From: Komarekiella atlantica HA4396-MV6
GTDB taxonomy: Bacteria; Cyanobacteriota; Cyanobacteriia; Cyanobacteriales; Nostocaceae
Reading direction: 5' to 3'
NCBI GenBank assembly: GCA_019359395.1
Contig: JAHHHK010000021.1
Coordinates: 62,001 to 126,000, forward strand
DNA length: 64,000 bases
The translations under genes were made by a program, and so were the position numbers. Below are positions 45,052 to 54,459 of the stretch, one piece after another. The first letter of the stretch is position 1. Each line of letters begins with the position of its first letter. The notes under the pieces are model-generated. The model made no database searches and had not been told where the DNA came from. It worked only from the letters and a program-made list of their open reading frames with translations.

Positions 45052-46890
45052 TTATCGCGAGACTCGTTGAGATATTGGTTTACCAGCGTGTATTGCATCA
45101 TGGCATTGAGGGCAAACCATGAGAGTTTTCCTTCTACGTGCGGACATAATTTGCATCCATTGCGGTTTTTCTTTCTTGCCTTTGATTTTGAGGTCTTTAA
45201 GGGCATGAATATGGTGAACTTCAATATCACCTGTTGCCCCGCAAATCTCACATTCCGAAGCAAGAAGCCGTTTAATCAATTCATTTCTGAACGCTGGTTT
45301 TCGCACTCGTGGCAAATCTTCTATGGTTGCTTTTAAGTTGCGTTTTAATTGTATGCCCCCGAAACGAGTTACCAAGGGTTTCTTACCTTCTACTGGGACG
45401 GTTATTTCAACACACTTTCTCCTTCCTTGTGGAAGTTTTACCGTCTTCTGGTACTTGGCGCAGATTTTGGCTACGCTAGTTTTGTGTTTACAGGCAAGGG
45501 TTTTCATTAACGAACTCCACATAACCCATTGGAGTTTACGGAGCCATGCAATGTTTTGAGCAAAGCTGTAGAATTGTACGTAGCCTCTGAGTTCTGATTG
45601 GTAAATGTTAATGATAGTAAAATCATCGTCATTTATTAACTCAGGACGATGAATGGGTTTGCCATTCCTCATATAAAGAGCGCATTTTCCTTCTACAAAA
45701 CTTGCTGGGATTCTTAGTGCAGTGATTCCATTAAGTGAGCGTTTACCATTGGTATGCTTATTGTCGGAATATTGAACTAAGATTTCGTAACCTAAGAAGT
45801 TCGCTGCTTCATTTCTGGCATTAGTAATTAAGGTCTTTTCTGCTGACATTTCTAACTGAAGATTGTCGGCTAGGAATGTCTTTAGTTTTTCCTTAATTTC
45901 TTTTGCTTCTTGAAGTGAACCAATGAAACCAAGTAGAAAATCATCGGCATAGCGGACGTAATTTAGCCTTCTGTATTCTGGGTCACGGACATCTTTGGAG
46001 GGCATTTTCTGGTATTTAATCTCCAGTTGACGCGCTTTATCGAATTGTCCATTTTTCCTGTAATACCAAGCAAGTTTTACGAGCCTTGAATACTCTCGAT
46101 TTTCTGCCCGACATTTACCTCGTGTATATTCTGGAATGACTGTCTGTTCGACAAAATTATCTAGCTTATCAAGGTAAATATTTGCGAGTATGGGTGAGAC
46201 AATCGACCCTTGTGGCGTTCCACTCAGTGTAGAATGGTATCTCCATTGCTCACAGTAACCTGCCGTTAATAAGGTTTCAATCAATCTCAAAAATCGATTA
46301 TCTTGGATTTTCTCGCGGAGAATTGACATTAAGATTTTCTGATCTATATTGTCAAAACAACCACGGATATCTCCTTCAATAAACCATTTGGTTCCTTGCC
46401 AAGTGCGGTCTATTACTGTTAATGCAGTATGGCATCCACGCTCTTGTCTAAAACCATGACTGCTGTTACAAAATTGGGGATCATAGTACGCTTCTAATAT
46501 CAAACGTATTACTTCCTGAACCAATTTATCGTTCCAAGTGGGAATGCCCAGTGGTCGCGTTTTCCCATTTTTCTTGGGAATATTAATTCGCCGTACTGGT
46601 GTCCATCGAAAACGTTCATAGCGAATATCTTCTATGAGTTTTTCAATCTTTTTGATGGACATCCCATCCACAGTCTCTGATGTAACTCCTTGCGTCATTG
46701 CCCCATTATTTTTGTAAATGCGACTGTACGCCAAGAGGTACAAATTAGGATTGAAAAGTTGCCTGTAGACATCATCCAGAGGTAAACCACGATTCCCTCT
46801 GTCTCGGATTACACTTAGAACCGTTTCGGCGTTTCGCATCTCGCGTACCTCCCGATACAAGTGTGAAGAATACCTGTTCTCCTTTGCCAT
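45052..46890 (-). CDS. ltrA: Group II intron reverse transcriptase/maturase (inner)
   Basis: A 612-residue multifunctional protein. The RT domain has RPLGIPTWNDK, SHGFRQERGCH, GDIRGCFDNID, SGTPQGSIVSPILANIYLD and the active site YVRYADDFLLGF; the X/maturase domain follows (ANFLGYEILV), and the C-terminus has an HNH endonuclease zinc site (CEICGATGDIEVHHIHALKD, CPQCHD). It splices and mobilises its own intron RNA. Frame intact. It starts 456 bases inside the intron 5' end, consistent with domain IV placement. ltrA is the common generic symbol. Confidence 0.92.
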   Translation of the reverse strand: MAKENRYSSHLYREVREMRNAETVLSVIRDRGNRGLPLDDVYRQLFNPNLYLLAYSRIYKNNGAMTQGVTSETVDGMSIKKIEKLIEDIRYERFRWTPVRRINIPKKNGKTRPLGIPTWNDKLVQEVIRLILEAYYDPQFCNSSHGFRQERGCHTALTVIDRTWQGTKWFIEGDIRGCFDNIDQKILMSILREKIQDNRFLRLIETLLTAGYCEQWRYHSTLSGTPQGSIVSPILANIYLDKLDNFVEQTVIPEYTRGKCRAENREYSRLVKLAWYYRKNGQFDKARQLEIKYQKMPSKDVRDPEYRRLNYVRYADDFLLGFIGSLQEAKEIKEKLKTFLADNLQLEMSAEKTLITNARNEAANFLGYEILVQYSDNKHTNGKRSLNGITALRIPASFVEGKCALYMRNGKPIHRPELINDDDFTIINIYQSELRGYVQFYSFAQNIAWLRKLQWVMWSSLMKTLACKHKTSVAKICAKYQKTVKLPQGRRKCVEITVPVEGKKPLVTRFGGIQLKRNLKATIEDLPRVRKPAFRNELIKRLLASECEICGATGDIEVHHIHALKDLKIKGKKEKPQWMQIMSARRRKTLMVCPQCHDAIHAGKPISQRVSR

Positions 46891-47346
46891 GTGAGCGGCT
46901 TTCCCGCTCTCGGACTACTATGAGAACTCTGTAACCATAGGGGTCGCCCCCTGTAGGTCATCCCGCGCTTTATTAACTCGATACGTAGTAGTGTGATTTA
47001 GGTGTCCCATTCATTCGTTAAGCCATCTCATCGCTGGCTGACTCCGTTTGAAGAAGTTGTGTGGTTCAAATGTTTAAAACTACACACAAACGATTATTCC
47101 TGTTAGGCGTTGTAGGAATAGGCAATCGAATATACCGTCAGAATTAGGCTTCAGGTAGTTTAACCTTCACCCTGTCACACAAGTCTTGCCGGACTCTAGT
47201 TTTAACGCCTTCTCTCTATTCCGGCTTTACCAACATGCGGTTGTTCCTTTTGTCTTTCGACTCTAGGTAAGTTGGTTGACTTAGAGATGTTCTTCTTAAT
47301 CTCTCCCAATTTGATTGGGGATACCGCGTTAACTGTCACGGCGCAC

Positions 47347-47966
47347 GCACTTTTCTATGTCTAGCTCAAGGATTCTTTTTGTGATGCTTTTGCATTTGAG
47401 TTCAGACTGATATATATTTACTTTTGGGCATCATGAGCGGAGCGCCCAGGTCTGAATCCGTAGCTGTTTGCGTGAAAAGTTGCCTCGTGTGCTGGCTCTA
47501 GTGCGTATTTTGCTAGGCATTGCCAAGCTCTATCCGCAATGGTGGGAACTTTGAGGTATCTGATGGAGCCGTCTTTCTTTGGTATTGGTATCTGTCTTAG
47601 TTTGTTGTGATACCAATTCTGCTGTCTTAGTAGTAATTCGAGGTTGAATCTTTCCTCATAAGTTAAAGCGGTCTTGCCATCTATACCTGCGGTTTTCTTG
47701 CCAGCGTTTAGCTGTGTTACTTGACGAATCGCCAGAAACCTAGCTGCAAAAGATCTCAGAATCAGTTTTTGTAAGGACTTGGCTTTGCGCTTGTCTCCAA
47801 CTCGAACAGCTTTGAACACTCTCTTTTGTAGGCGGAAAAGATTCGCTCGGAATTTCTTCCAAGGTAGTGATTTCCAAGATTCACTAGTAATTTTCTTACT
47901 GTGCCTAATCATACTCTGCTCCATTGAATGTTTTCTGAATACCTTAGAGCAGTTACGCTCTGTCAT
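47347..47966 (-). pseudogene. Outer intron maturase, N-terminal part, frameshifted
   Basis: From ATG 47966 the frame runs through the RVT_N region (KFRANLFRLQKRVFKAV, AGIDGKTALTYEERF) to NSYGFRPGRSAHDAQK and a stop at 47418. In another frame the sequence goes on VNIYQSELKCKSITKRILE and LDIEKC up to the inner intron. Loss of one A from the run at about 47421-47424 explains the shift. The protein is thus broken twice: by a frameshift and by the inner intron. Confidence 0.75.
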
Positions 47967-48473
47967 ACCCGATATAAGGGGATTCCGTATCTCGTCTTAC
48001 CTACTGCGGTTTTCGACCTTTCCCCAGACCCTTATACCGTTTTTACTCGTTCCGTTCTTTCGATTATTTTGATGATTTAGGGCAGTCCAATTTGCCTATC
48101 CTCTTCTCAGAGAGTACAGCTATCACGGCGAGATGCTGCGAGAATAAGAGGATGAAGTCTACATTTGTTATTCAGGTTGTAGCTTGCTTCACTGAGACAC
48201 TTTTCTAGGACTTGTTTACCCATGTTATCCCCCCGTTAGCGCCAGTGTGGTCTTCCTGCTTAACATCTGATTGCGCCCTGTTCCCAGCTTCAGCCTCCAT
48301 AATTCCGAGTATGGTCACTGTGGGCAGGTAGGGAGTCACTTGTCTCCTCAAGGGTGGGACTTTACCTTTCTAGGTTACTTGATATCACCCACATCAAAAG
48401 AATGGTTATACATTGTGAAAGTGATTTTCAAGATGTACTCTAGTCATATCCCTCTAGTCGCTAGAGGCTCCTA

Positions 48474-48908
48474 CTAGAAACGAGCCGCACCACCGTAGTG
48501 GCTTGGATGACCTGGATGAGAATAATCATCTTTGTAGTCGTGGTCATTATCACCTTCTACTAATTCAAGGGTGATACCAAAAGCATTTTTAATTTGCCCT
48601 GTTCTGCCATAAGCTATTTTTAATTCGTTACTGAGATTTAAACCACGCAGCAATGCTTCTCCTAAATATGGTTGCAATCTTTCATGGTAAATTTTCAGTT
48701 GATTCACTACCTGCTCTTTAATATTGGCTTGGCTATAATTGCTATTAAAAATTGCAATCATCTGATTTTCCGCAGATGGTTGAGTGACCACTTTTCTGCA
48801 CTTTTCGATTTCTCGACAGTAAGCCTTAACCGTGTTACTCAAATGTCTGTCATCCATCTGACAAATGAGTACCGTAATTCCGTCTTTTGATGTGTGAGTT
48901 TCAAACAT
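48474..48908 (-). CDS. Hypothetical protein, 144 aa
   Basis: The ATG at 48908 follows GTAGGAGATATT; the longer frame to 48953 lacks a ribosome site. Soluble alpha/beta protein with MFETHTSKDGITVLICQMD at the start, a helical middle (ENQMIAIFNSNYSQANIKEQ) and an Asp/His-rich tail (DNDHDYKDDYSHPGHPSHYG). No family recognised. It starts 55 bases after the 48964 gene on the same strand and is probably cotranscribed with it. The tail could bind metal. Confidence 0.6.
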   Translation of the reverse strand: MFETHTSKDGITVLICQMDDRHLSNTVKAYCREIEKCRKVVTQPSAENQMIAIFNSNYSQANIKEQVVNQLKIYHERLQPYLGEALLRGLNLSNELKIAYGRTGQIKNAFGITLELVEGDNDHDYKDDYSHPGHPSHYGGAARF

Positions 48909-48963
48909 AATATCTCCTACAATGTTAGTTAGTCTGGGGTGCAATAGATACACCCCAATTAAA

Positions 48964-49965
48964 TTAGAAATTATCTGGGTCTGCGTCTTGCTGTAGATGT
49001 GTTAGATTTTCCAGTTTGACTTGATGGTAAAAACCATCAACTTGATTCCTTGGCATAGTTTCACCAAATTGTTCTTCTGGAAACTCATCAATTTCTACAC
49101 CTGGAGTAATCTGATGAAACTTCTCAAACTGCTTTAGGTATCTAGAAGCAAACCCCGATAATGATTGCTGTGTTCCCCAAATCTTTTCAGCATTTGAGAG
49201 GTTAAAAAACTCTTTCACGTTCTCTGCTGATGGTTCGTTAAATCCTACGACAGCACACACCTCAGCACGAGCATCTGTACCCACAAGCTCTGTATCGAAT
49301 GTTGGCTGAAATATTGTTACCGCTCTTGCTTGTTCATTTAATGTGTAGAAGCTATCATCTTGACTATCAGAGTAAGCAATCTCCACAAGTTTGTAAAAGT
49401 TCTCAAGCTGTTGTCCAAAAAATGCCGCTGCACCGCCATGAACTGTCAAAACTAAAGGAACTTTATGGAGAAAGCTACCGTTCGTGTCAACCAAATAAAT
49501 CATGTGTAAAGTGCGAAGGGTAGTGAACTCTTTTGAGTGTGATTCTCTAACTGATTGACCATGCCAAGTCTCAAAGTTACCGATAATATCTCCCTTGCGT
49601 CCAATCCCAGCTTCCGCACCTTTATTGTTTACTTCAATCATTCTAGGACTGGAAGCTAAAACATGAATCCTGGGACATTCAAAAGCCAAGCCTGATTCAG
49701 AATTCCCATTGCGGTAAGTATGAACAAAAGGAGTACCACAAGCAAGATCATATCCTTCAGGTAAAACGAACTTCTTTCCTTTAAGTGTGGCTTGTAATTG
49801 AGTTATTAAATTCTCAACTTCTACTCGTTTCACCCAACCTGATAGTTTAATATTGTCAGATTTGACGAATAGAATATTTTTTCCATTCAGTAATTGACAA
49901 ATAGGCAGTTTAGAGAAATTACCACGAAACTCAGGAGATTTGAATGTATCAAGTGTAACTGTCAT
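48964..49965 (-). CDS. DUF5895-like plasmid-type protein
   Basis: A 333-residue protein from the ATG at 49965 (AAGGAAAC upstream); an upstream extension to 50133 is not protein-like. The start MTVTLDTFKSPEFRG and LLNGKNILFV resemble a group of proteins from cyanobacterial plasmids and islands (DUF5895, from memory). Its role is unknown. A central block (PLVLTVHGGAAAFFGQQLEN) and an acidic C-terminus are visible, no membrane segment. It leads the small operon with the 48474 gene. Confidence 0.6.
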   Translation of the reverse strand: MTVTLDTFKSPEFRGNFSKLPICQLLNGKNILFVKSDNIKLSGWVKRVEVENLITQLQATLKGKKFVLPEGYDLACGTPFVHTYRNGNSESGLAFECPRIHVLASSPRMIEVNNKGAEAGIGRKGDIIGNFETWHGQSVRESHSKEFTTLRTLHMIYLVDTNGSFLHKVPLVLTVHGGAAAFFGQQLENFYKLVEIAYSDSQDDSFYTLNEQARAVTIFQPTFDTELVGTDARAEVCAVVGFNEPSAENVKEFFNLSNAEKIWGTQQSLSGFASRYLKQFEKFHQITPGVEIDEFPEEQFGETMPRNQVDGFYHQVKLENLTHLQQDADPDNF

Positions 49966-50179
49966 GATTCGTTTCCTTATGATTGATTTACAATTTCTCA
50001 AAAAGTTCAAGCGCAGCTTTTTATCTATTGACGCTCGACAACTGACAATAAAAACCCACAGCCAGTATCTTGATTTGTACCAGTTGCTTATCCAGTAATG
50101 AATGCTTATTTGTGGAAAACTGATGCTATGCAAAGAAGCAGAACCACCACATCTCGAAGCAAATACAGTAGATTAACTA

Positions 50180-50239
50180 CTGTGAATTCACAGCAATTAT
50201 GAGAGTTTTTAAGCATGGTTGAAGCTCTCATAATTGCTG
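50180..50239. promoter_or_regulatory. Perfect 15-bp inverted repeat plus CTGTGAATTCACAG palindrome
   Basis: 50191-50205 (CAGCAATTATGAGAG) is the exact reverse complement of 50225-50239 with a 19-base loop. The 14-base palindrome CTGTGAATTCACAG at 50180-50193 overlaps its left arm. The structure lies between the stop of the Uma2 gene and the start of the 48964 gene, both on the - strand, so it may be a terminator, an operator, or both. Confidence 0.6.
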
Positions 50240-50359
50240 TTCAATTGTATCAGTATTTGCCGCAACAAAATCAGCACTCTGCTATTAACAAAGCGCTTTA
50301 AAATTGATGATTTTTAGTGAAAGTAAAGACTATATTTTAGGGTTATTTTGTTGATATCA

Positions 50360-50980
50360 TCAAAATGTTTCTCCTGAAGCAGCCTGAAAAACTTGCTCAA
50401 CAGTCAGATTTAACTCTGGAAAAGTTAGCGATTGAATGCGGTCTTTTCCTCGAAATTGAGTAACTTGATACTCTCCATCAACTAAACCGTAAACTGATAT
50501 TGTTGGTTGCTTGGGATTACCTATAAATCGCTTTCCACCAAGAGCAGCATAGTCAACAATCCAATATTCGAGAATACCCATTTCTTCGTATTCCCCAAAT
50601 TTGAGGAAATAGTCATCACGCCAATTTGTACTGACAACTTCTATTATTAATGGAATTGATTCTGCTTGAGAAACTGTTGATGATTTTTTCCAAAGTGGTT
50701 CATTAGCTAGGTTAGGTAGATTTAATATCAAAACATCTGGAATATAACCAGATTTTTTGTCCACTGCTTTAACTAATGCTTGTCCAGGAATGGAATACGC
50801 GAGGTTTAATCTACGAATTTCAAAATTGAGTTCTCTAATCAGAAATGCTCTGACTAACTCATGGTCGCCTGTTGGCTGCATTTCTACAATGACTCCTTTA
50901 TGTAATTCATATCTCCCGTTCTCTGGTTTCCACTCCAGAAATTCTTCAAATGTTATTGGCTCAACTAAAGGTTGAAGCAT
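50360..50980 (-). CDS. Uma2 family PD-(D/E)XK endonuclease
   Basis: A 206-residue member of the DUF820/Uma2 family, which is expanded in cyanobacteria. Hallmarks: ITFEEFLEWKPENGRYELHKG, the nuclease core YIPDVLIL with Asp, PLIIEVVSTNWRDDY with Glu, and the Lys of YFLKFGEYEEMGILEYWIVD. Length is normal. Function is not established; roles in mobile DNA or defence are often proposed. Confidence 0.9.
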   Translation of the reverse strand: MLQPLVEPITFEEFLEWKPENGRYELHKGVIVEMQPTGDHELVRAFLIRELNFEIRRLNLAYSIPGQALVKAVDKKSGYIPDVLILNLPNLANEPLWKKSSTVSQAESIPLIIEVVSTNWRDDYFLKFGEYEEMGILEYWIVDYAALGGKRFIGNPKQPTISVYGLVDGEYQVTQFRGKDRIQSLTFPELNLTVEQVFQAASGETF

Positions 50981-51063
50981 AATATTGTTTCCTTCATCTG
51001 CTTACCCTTTTTAAATCAATTGGTGAGTAGCTTACCGTTTTATTTGTAGCTCCCACCTGTATT

Positions 51064-51711
51064 TTACGCTGCAATCATTGGTACTAATTCCCGTTCTGCT
51101 GATACTGGCTGATACTTTAACAACCTCCGCCATTCCCCAGCCGTCAGCATCTCAAACGGTTTGTCTAACAAGTTCTCGCAAGACAGAGTTTTCACATCAG
51201 TTTCAACCATCGACAGTGACCAAACAGCATCTAACGCTGAATCACGCGGTATTCTTCCCTCATGCTCCTCTGATGCTCGTACAAACCACCACCGATTATC
51301 AGTACAACCGACTTCGCCTAGTTTTATGTCGCCGTGGTAGATGCCATCGTCCATCAGGTCAAATTCAAACTTCTCGCATTCTGCCGCAATCTGTGCCACT
51401 GTCTCATTGCCACTGGTAGTTAGGGCTTCTTGCTGCTCCTGTACTAGTAATGTACCTTGTGTATAGTGCCATGTGATGAAGCTGTGGCACTTTGCCCAGG
51501 TATTAGCACGATGGACTTCCTCACCATTTATCATGACTACCCAAGGTTGTGTTACAAAGTCTGCATGGTCATAGCTAATTTGAGCTATGAGCTTTTGACC
51601 TGCAAAAATTTCGTGATCGTAAAAGCTAATTTCAATAGTTGTAAGTTCTTCGGATGCTACAGATTGAACTTGTTTTTCAACTGCTTGCTGTGTCAGTGTT
51701 CTATAAGTCAT
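51064..51711 (-). CDS. Hypothetical plasmid-type protein, 215 aa
   Basis: The ATG at 51711 follows ACGGAGATTCTCATT; the frame extends to 51825 without a ribosome site. Soluble mixed alpha/beta protein with a beta-rich N-terminal half (EISFYDHEIFAGQKLIAQIS, VVMINGEEVHRA) and an acidic middle. No family recognised. Upstream of it is a HIP1-containing hairpin at 51735. Confidence 0.6.
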   Translation of the reverse strand: MTYRTLTQQAVEKQVQSVASEELTTIEISFYDHEIFAGQKLIAQISYDHADFVTQPWVVMINGEEVHRANTWAKCHSFITWHYTQGTLLVQEQQEALTTSGNETVAQIAAECEKFEFDLMDDGIYHGDIKLGEVGCTDNRWWFVRASEEHEGRIPRDSALDAVWSLSMVETDVKTLSCENLLDKPFEMLTAGEWRRLLKYQPVSAERELVPMIAA

Positions 51712-51734
51712 AATGAGAATCTCCGTAAGGGGTA

Positions 51735-51775
51735 AAAGGCGATCGCAAACTTTCCTAGGGCAAGCGATCGCCTTT
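51735..51775. terminator. HIP1-based 12-bp inverted repeat
   Basis: AAAGGCGATCGC (51735-51746) pairs with GCGATCGCCTTT (51764-51775). It lies at the 3' end of the 51755 gene and before the 51064 gene, and may end transcription of the first. Confidence 0.5.
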
Positions 51776-52033
51776 GTCATGTATGCAAACAACGTTGTGG
51801 TTTGGCACAACGCTCTCAAAAACATTAAGCGCAGCTTTGTATTTATTGCTCAAAGCCAGTGACACTTGAGCATTACCAAACAGGAGAGCAATAATCTCAG
51901 GCGACGTGTACGGCTTCAAACACTTCAAAGTCAGTCGTCGTCCTGCTGGTAATTTTTTATTCGGTGCAAATCCATTTCCCAACCTATACCCCTCACCTTC
52001 TCTGGTTGCGCCAGTGCTTCGGCTACTCATCAA
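51755..52033 (-). CDS. Small hypothetical protein
   Basis: A 92-codon frame with basic, Gly/Arg-rich head (STGATREGEGYRLGNGF) and a helical middle (SPEIIALLFGNAQVSLALSN). A second ATG one codon later is equally possible. No family recognised; its end overlaps the hairpin at 51735. Weak support. Confidence 0.4.
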   Translation of the reverse strand: MMSSRSTGATREGEGYRLGNGFAPNKKLPAGRRLTLKCLKPYTSPEIIALLFGNAQVSLALSNKYKAALNVFESVVPNHNVVCIHDKGDRLP

Positions 52034-52274
52034 GCGGTCACTCTGGATTATGCTGTCAAGGTTCTGTTGTGAGCGCTTCTTTATTTATTAGGAGGCGTTG
52101 CGCTTGTTTCCTCCTATCTATTTATAAATATACGTGAGACGCATATTTTTTGATATCTCATGCATATTATTAGTACTTGAAAGTAATTTAATAGTATTTT
52201 CATGTAAAATAAAGCTGTATATGCCAAAAGAAGATTAATCGTTTTTCCACTATGAATATTAGGATTGTGGAGTA

Positions 52275-52610
52275 ATGACGATGGATAAAAGAGTGATTCG
52301 CTGGAAGCTTCATGAACTTATGGCCCAACAAAGAGTCAGAAACAAAGATCTGGCGGAAGGTATCGGCGTGACCGAAACTTCCGTTTACAGGCTACGAAAA
52401 ACTGATGTTATGCCACGAATGTCGCCCGATCGGCTAAACGCAATTTGTCAGTTTCTTGATTGTCAGCCTGGAGACTTATTAGTTTATGTCCCAGATAAAG
52501 ATGGAGAAACAGCAGGAAAAACGAAACAACAGCAAAGTGAGCAAATCTTTAGCGAAAAGCGTCAAGCTTCCCAAACTAATAGAGAAGAACCTGAGAATAT
52601 AGCAGCATGA
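52275..52610 (+). CDS. XRE-family transcriptional regulator
   Basis: A 111-residue protein with a Cro/C1-type helix-turn-helix at about residues 8-70: VRNKDLAEGIGVTETSVYRL is the HTH proper, and LNAICQFLDCQPGDLLVY closes the domain. The C-terminal 35 residues are polar and Gln-rich, probably disordered. A second in-frame ATG is at 52281. Divergent from the 51755 gene and upstream of the 52783-55719 genes, which it may control. Confidence 0.85.
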   Translation: MTMDKRVIRWKLHELMAQQRVRNKDLAEGIGVTETSVYRLRKTDVMPRMSPDRLNAICQFLDCQPGDLLVYVPDKDGETAGKTKQQQSEQIFSEKRQASQTNREEPENIAA

Positions 52611-52782
52611 AGCGATCGCCGCCGACCAAAGCTTGCGATCGCCTGCTCAATCCGTTAACGACAAAGTGAGCTAATTATAATGCTGACATACTTTTGGTAT
52701 GACTTCCATATCAGCTAAAAACTCACTTTGGTACTCATGAAACCCTGACTGTTTCCAGCATCTACCATAGTGGGCAATAAAT

Positions 52783-54369
52783 ATGCTGACACTAGAACCA
52801 GAAATAACTTCAACCCTTGATTACAGCAATCTCAACACCAGCATCCAAGAAACATTTTCTGCCATAGACCGATTCGAGTGGCAGGCATCGGATGAACTGC
52901 GATTGATGCGAGATAACGGCTATTTCCAAGATGGCGCGTACACCAGTTTTGAGGATTACTGCGAAAGCGAGTTGACCAAACACGGGGGATATCGCCGGGT
53001 CAAGGATTTATTTGCAGCAAAGCGAGTAGTTGATACTCTACCCGACGAGTTGAAAAACAAGATTACCAAGCCTTCTCAAACTCGCCCCTTGTTCCGGCTG
53101 GTCAAAACTCCCGAAAAGCTTCAACAAGCCGTAGCGATCGCAGCCCAAGAAAAGCCCTTTCCTACTGCCGCAGACTTCGCCAAAGCAGTTCAGCAAGTTG
53201 CTCCACGAAATACCAAAAAATCAAAAACGCAATTGTGTAATTCGGTCATGGTTTCATCACAATCGCATTCTCGTTTTGGGGAGTCGGGAGTGATTGAAGC
53301 AGATGCACCAAACGCTTGGCAGCAGATTGTCACCTTTGATGATGGCGAAAAGCTGCTGGTCAACAATGAGGATCTAGATGCCCCCAGTGTCCGATTTCCC
53401 AGAGAAAGAACATTTCCACCAGAATACACAGGAGCGATGTCTACGACTGGCTACGCCTACGCCCAAATTAAAGAACAACATCAGCAAGAGTTAGAGCGAC
53501 TGGAGCAGGAATTGAGGATTGGGCTACAGACAGAAGCGACTACCAGAGCCGAAGCCCAGGTACAAGAGCAAATCCAATCCTTGCAAAACCTGTACAAGCA
53601 GCAGAAGGAGCAGAATATCCAGTTACAGCAACGGTTATACGAGTTGGAGGGGCTAAGGCAGCTAGAACTTGAGAACCAACGGTTACAACGACGCATTCAG
53701 GACTTAGAAAACGCTGTACAAGAACATCCTGCTCAAGAGTGGAACAATACTCTTACCAAACAGGCAACCAAAGCACTCAATAAGCAAGTCAAGAAAGCTC
53801 TGGATGAAACAATCGACCTGCGATCGCTGGCTGTTGAACCACCAAAAGAAAATGCTACTGAGTGCTTACGGCTGATGGGTATTGCATTGGGTAATCTGGC
53901 CAGTGCAATGAACAACGCCCAAGCACTTCAAGCAGCTGCAATTATCCTCGGCAGTGAACCAAACAAGAGTGCGATCGCCTACAGGATGGAACAATTACAG
54001 CTGATACCCCAAGCGGTTAGCGATATTCGGGCTGTTTTGTCTCTTCCTGGGTGTACATGGATTGACTATCGTACTATTGCCCAAGAATACGAGGCAATAA
54101 AAGGCGACTATCTAGCGGAATTGACCTCACAAGAGACAGAGTTAATTGCTGAACTCGAAAACGCATCTTGTCAACCTACCACAATTGGCGTTGGTTCTAT
54201 TGTTGCTCACGCTGACCCATACCGTACTTTGTATGTCGAGAGGGGGGAAGTCGTAGAGGATTTAGGTGAGGAATTGGTGGTTGCTTGGGATTCTTGGAAA
54301 GAGCAATCGAAAAAGACTGATAGGTATTTCCGAGACGAGTTGCGCTTTTGGAAAGACGAGAACCAGTAA
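52783..54369 (+). CDS. Coiled-coil plasmid-type protein, 528 aa
   Basis: I do not recognise the family by name. Residues about 1-130 form a helical domain (AIDRFEWQASDELRLMRDNG, FEDYCESELTKHGGYRR) with a feel of partition or plasmid-maintenance proteins; about 165-220 form a small beta region; about 235-325 are a Gln/Glu-rich coiled coil; the C-terminal part (about 475-528) has a KOW/SH3-like beta pattern (VGSIVAHADPYRTLYVERG, LVVAWDSW). Gap to the regulator is 172 bases. A DNA-linked role on a plasmid or island is inferred only from context. Confidence 0.7.
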   Translation: MLTLEPEITSTLDYSNLNTSIQETFSAIDRFEWQASDELRLMRDNGYFQDGAYTSFEDYCESELTKHGGYRRVKDLFAAKRVVDTLPDELKNKITKPSQTRPLFRLVKTPEKLQQAVAIAAQEKPFPTAADFAKAVQQVAPRNTKKSKTQLCNSVMVSSQSHSRFGESGVIEADAPNAWQQIVTFDDGEKLLVNNEDLDAPSVRFPRERTFPPEYTGAMSTTGYAYAQIKEQHQQELERLEQELRIGLQTEATTRAEAQVQEQIQSLQNLYKQQKEQNIQLQQRLYELEGLRQLELENQRLQRRIQDLENAVQEHPAQEWNNTLTKQATKALNKQVKKALDETIDLRSLAVEPPKENATECLRLMGIALGNLASAMNNAQALQAAAIILGSEPNKSAIAYRMEQLQLIPQAVSDIRAVLSLPGCTWIDYRTIAQEYEAIKGDYLAELTSQETELIAELENASCQPTTIGVGSIVAHADPYRTLYVERGEVVEDLGEELVVAWDSWKEQSKKTDRYFRDELRFWKDENQ

Positions 54370-54459
54370 ATAAAGACTCGCTTTGAGATAGCTAAAAGAC
54401 TTAAACGCGGCATAGGTGCAATGTCGCCCACATTGTCATGGGTAAATTGAGGAGAGAAT

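Larger units (their letters stand above)
44946..47346 (-). mobile_element. Inner group II intron inserted in the outer maturase gene
   Basis: About 2401 bases. The 5' end on the - strand reads GTGCGCCGTGACAGTTAACG and the 3' end ...GCTACCCACT. Flanks join as GAAAAGTGC/TTTGACAGG, giving DIEKCFDRINH, the expected RT sequence, so the boundaries are right to within a base or a few. An intact maturase and a canonical domain V suggest it is still active. Confidence 0.8.
43855..48470 (-). mobile_element. Outer group II intron, interrupted by an inner one
   Basis: The maturase frame of this intron is split between 47347-47966 and 43941-44945. Its domain V is at 43898-43931 and the likely 3' end (GACTCTAAC) near 43855. 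The 5' end lies somewhere in 48070-48470 and could not be fixed; no clear GUGYG was found there. The RNA part 47967-48470 has no other gene. With its maturase broken and frameshifted, this intron can only move or splice with help in trans. Confidence 0.7.

Noticed and set aside
43941-46890. DGR reverse transcriptase to go with the FGE variable regions
   Set aside because: Both reverse transcriptases have maturase X and HNH regions and sit in group II intron RNA with domain V, so they are intron-encoded, not DGR type.
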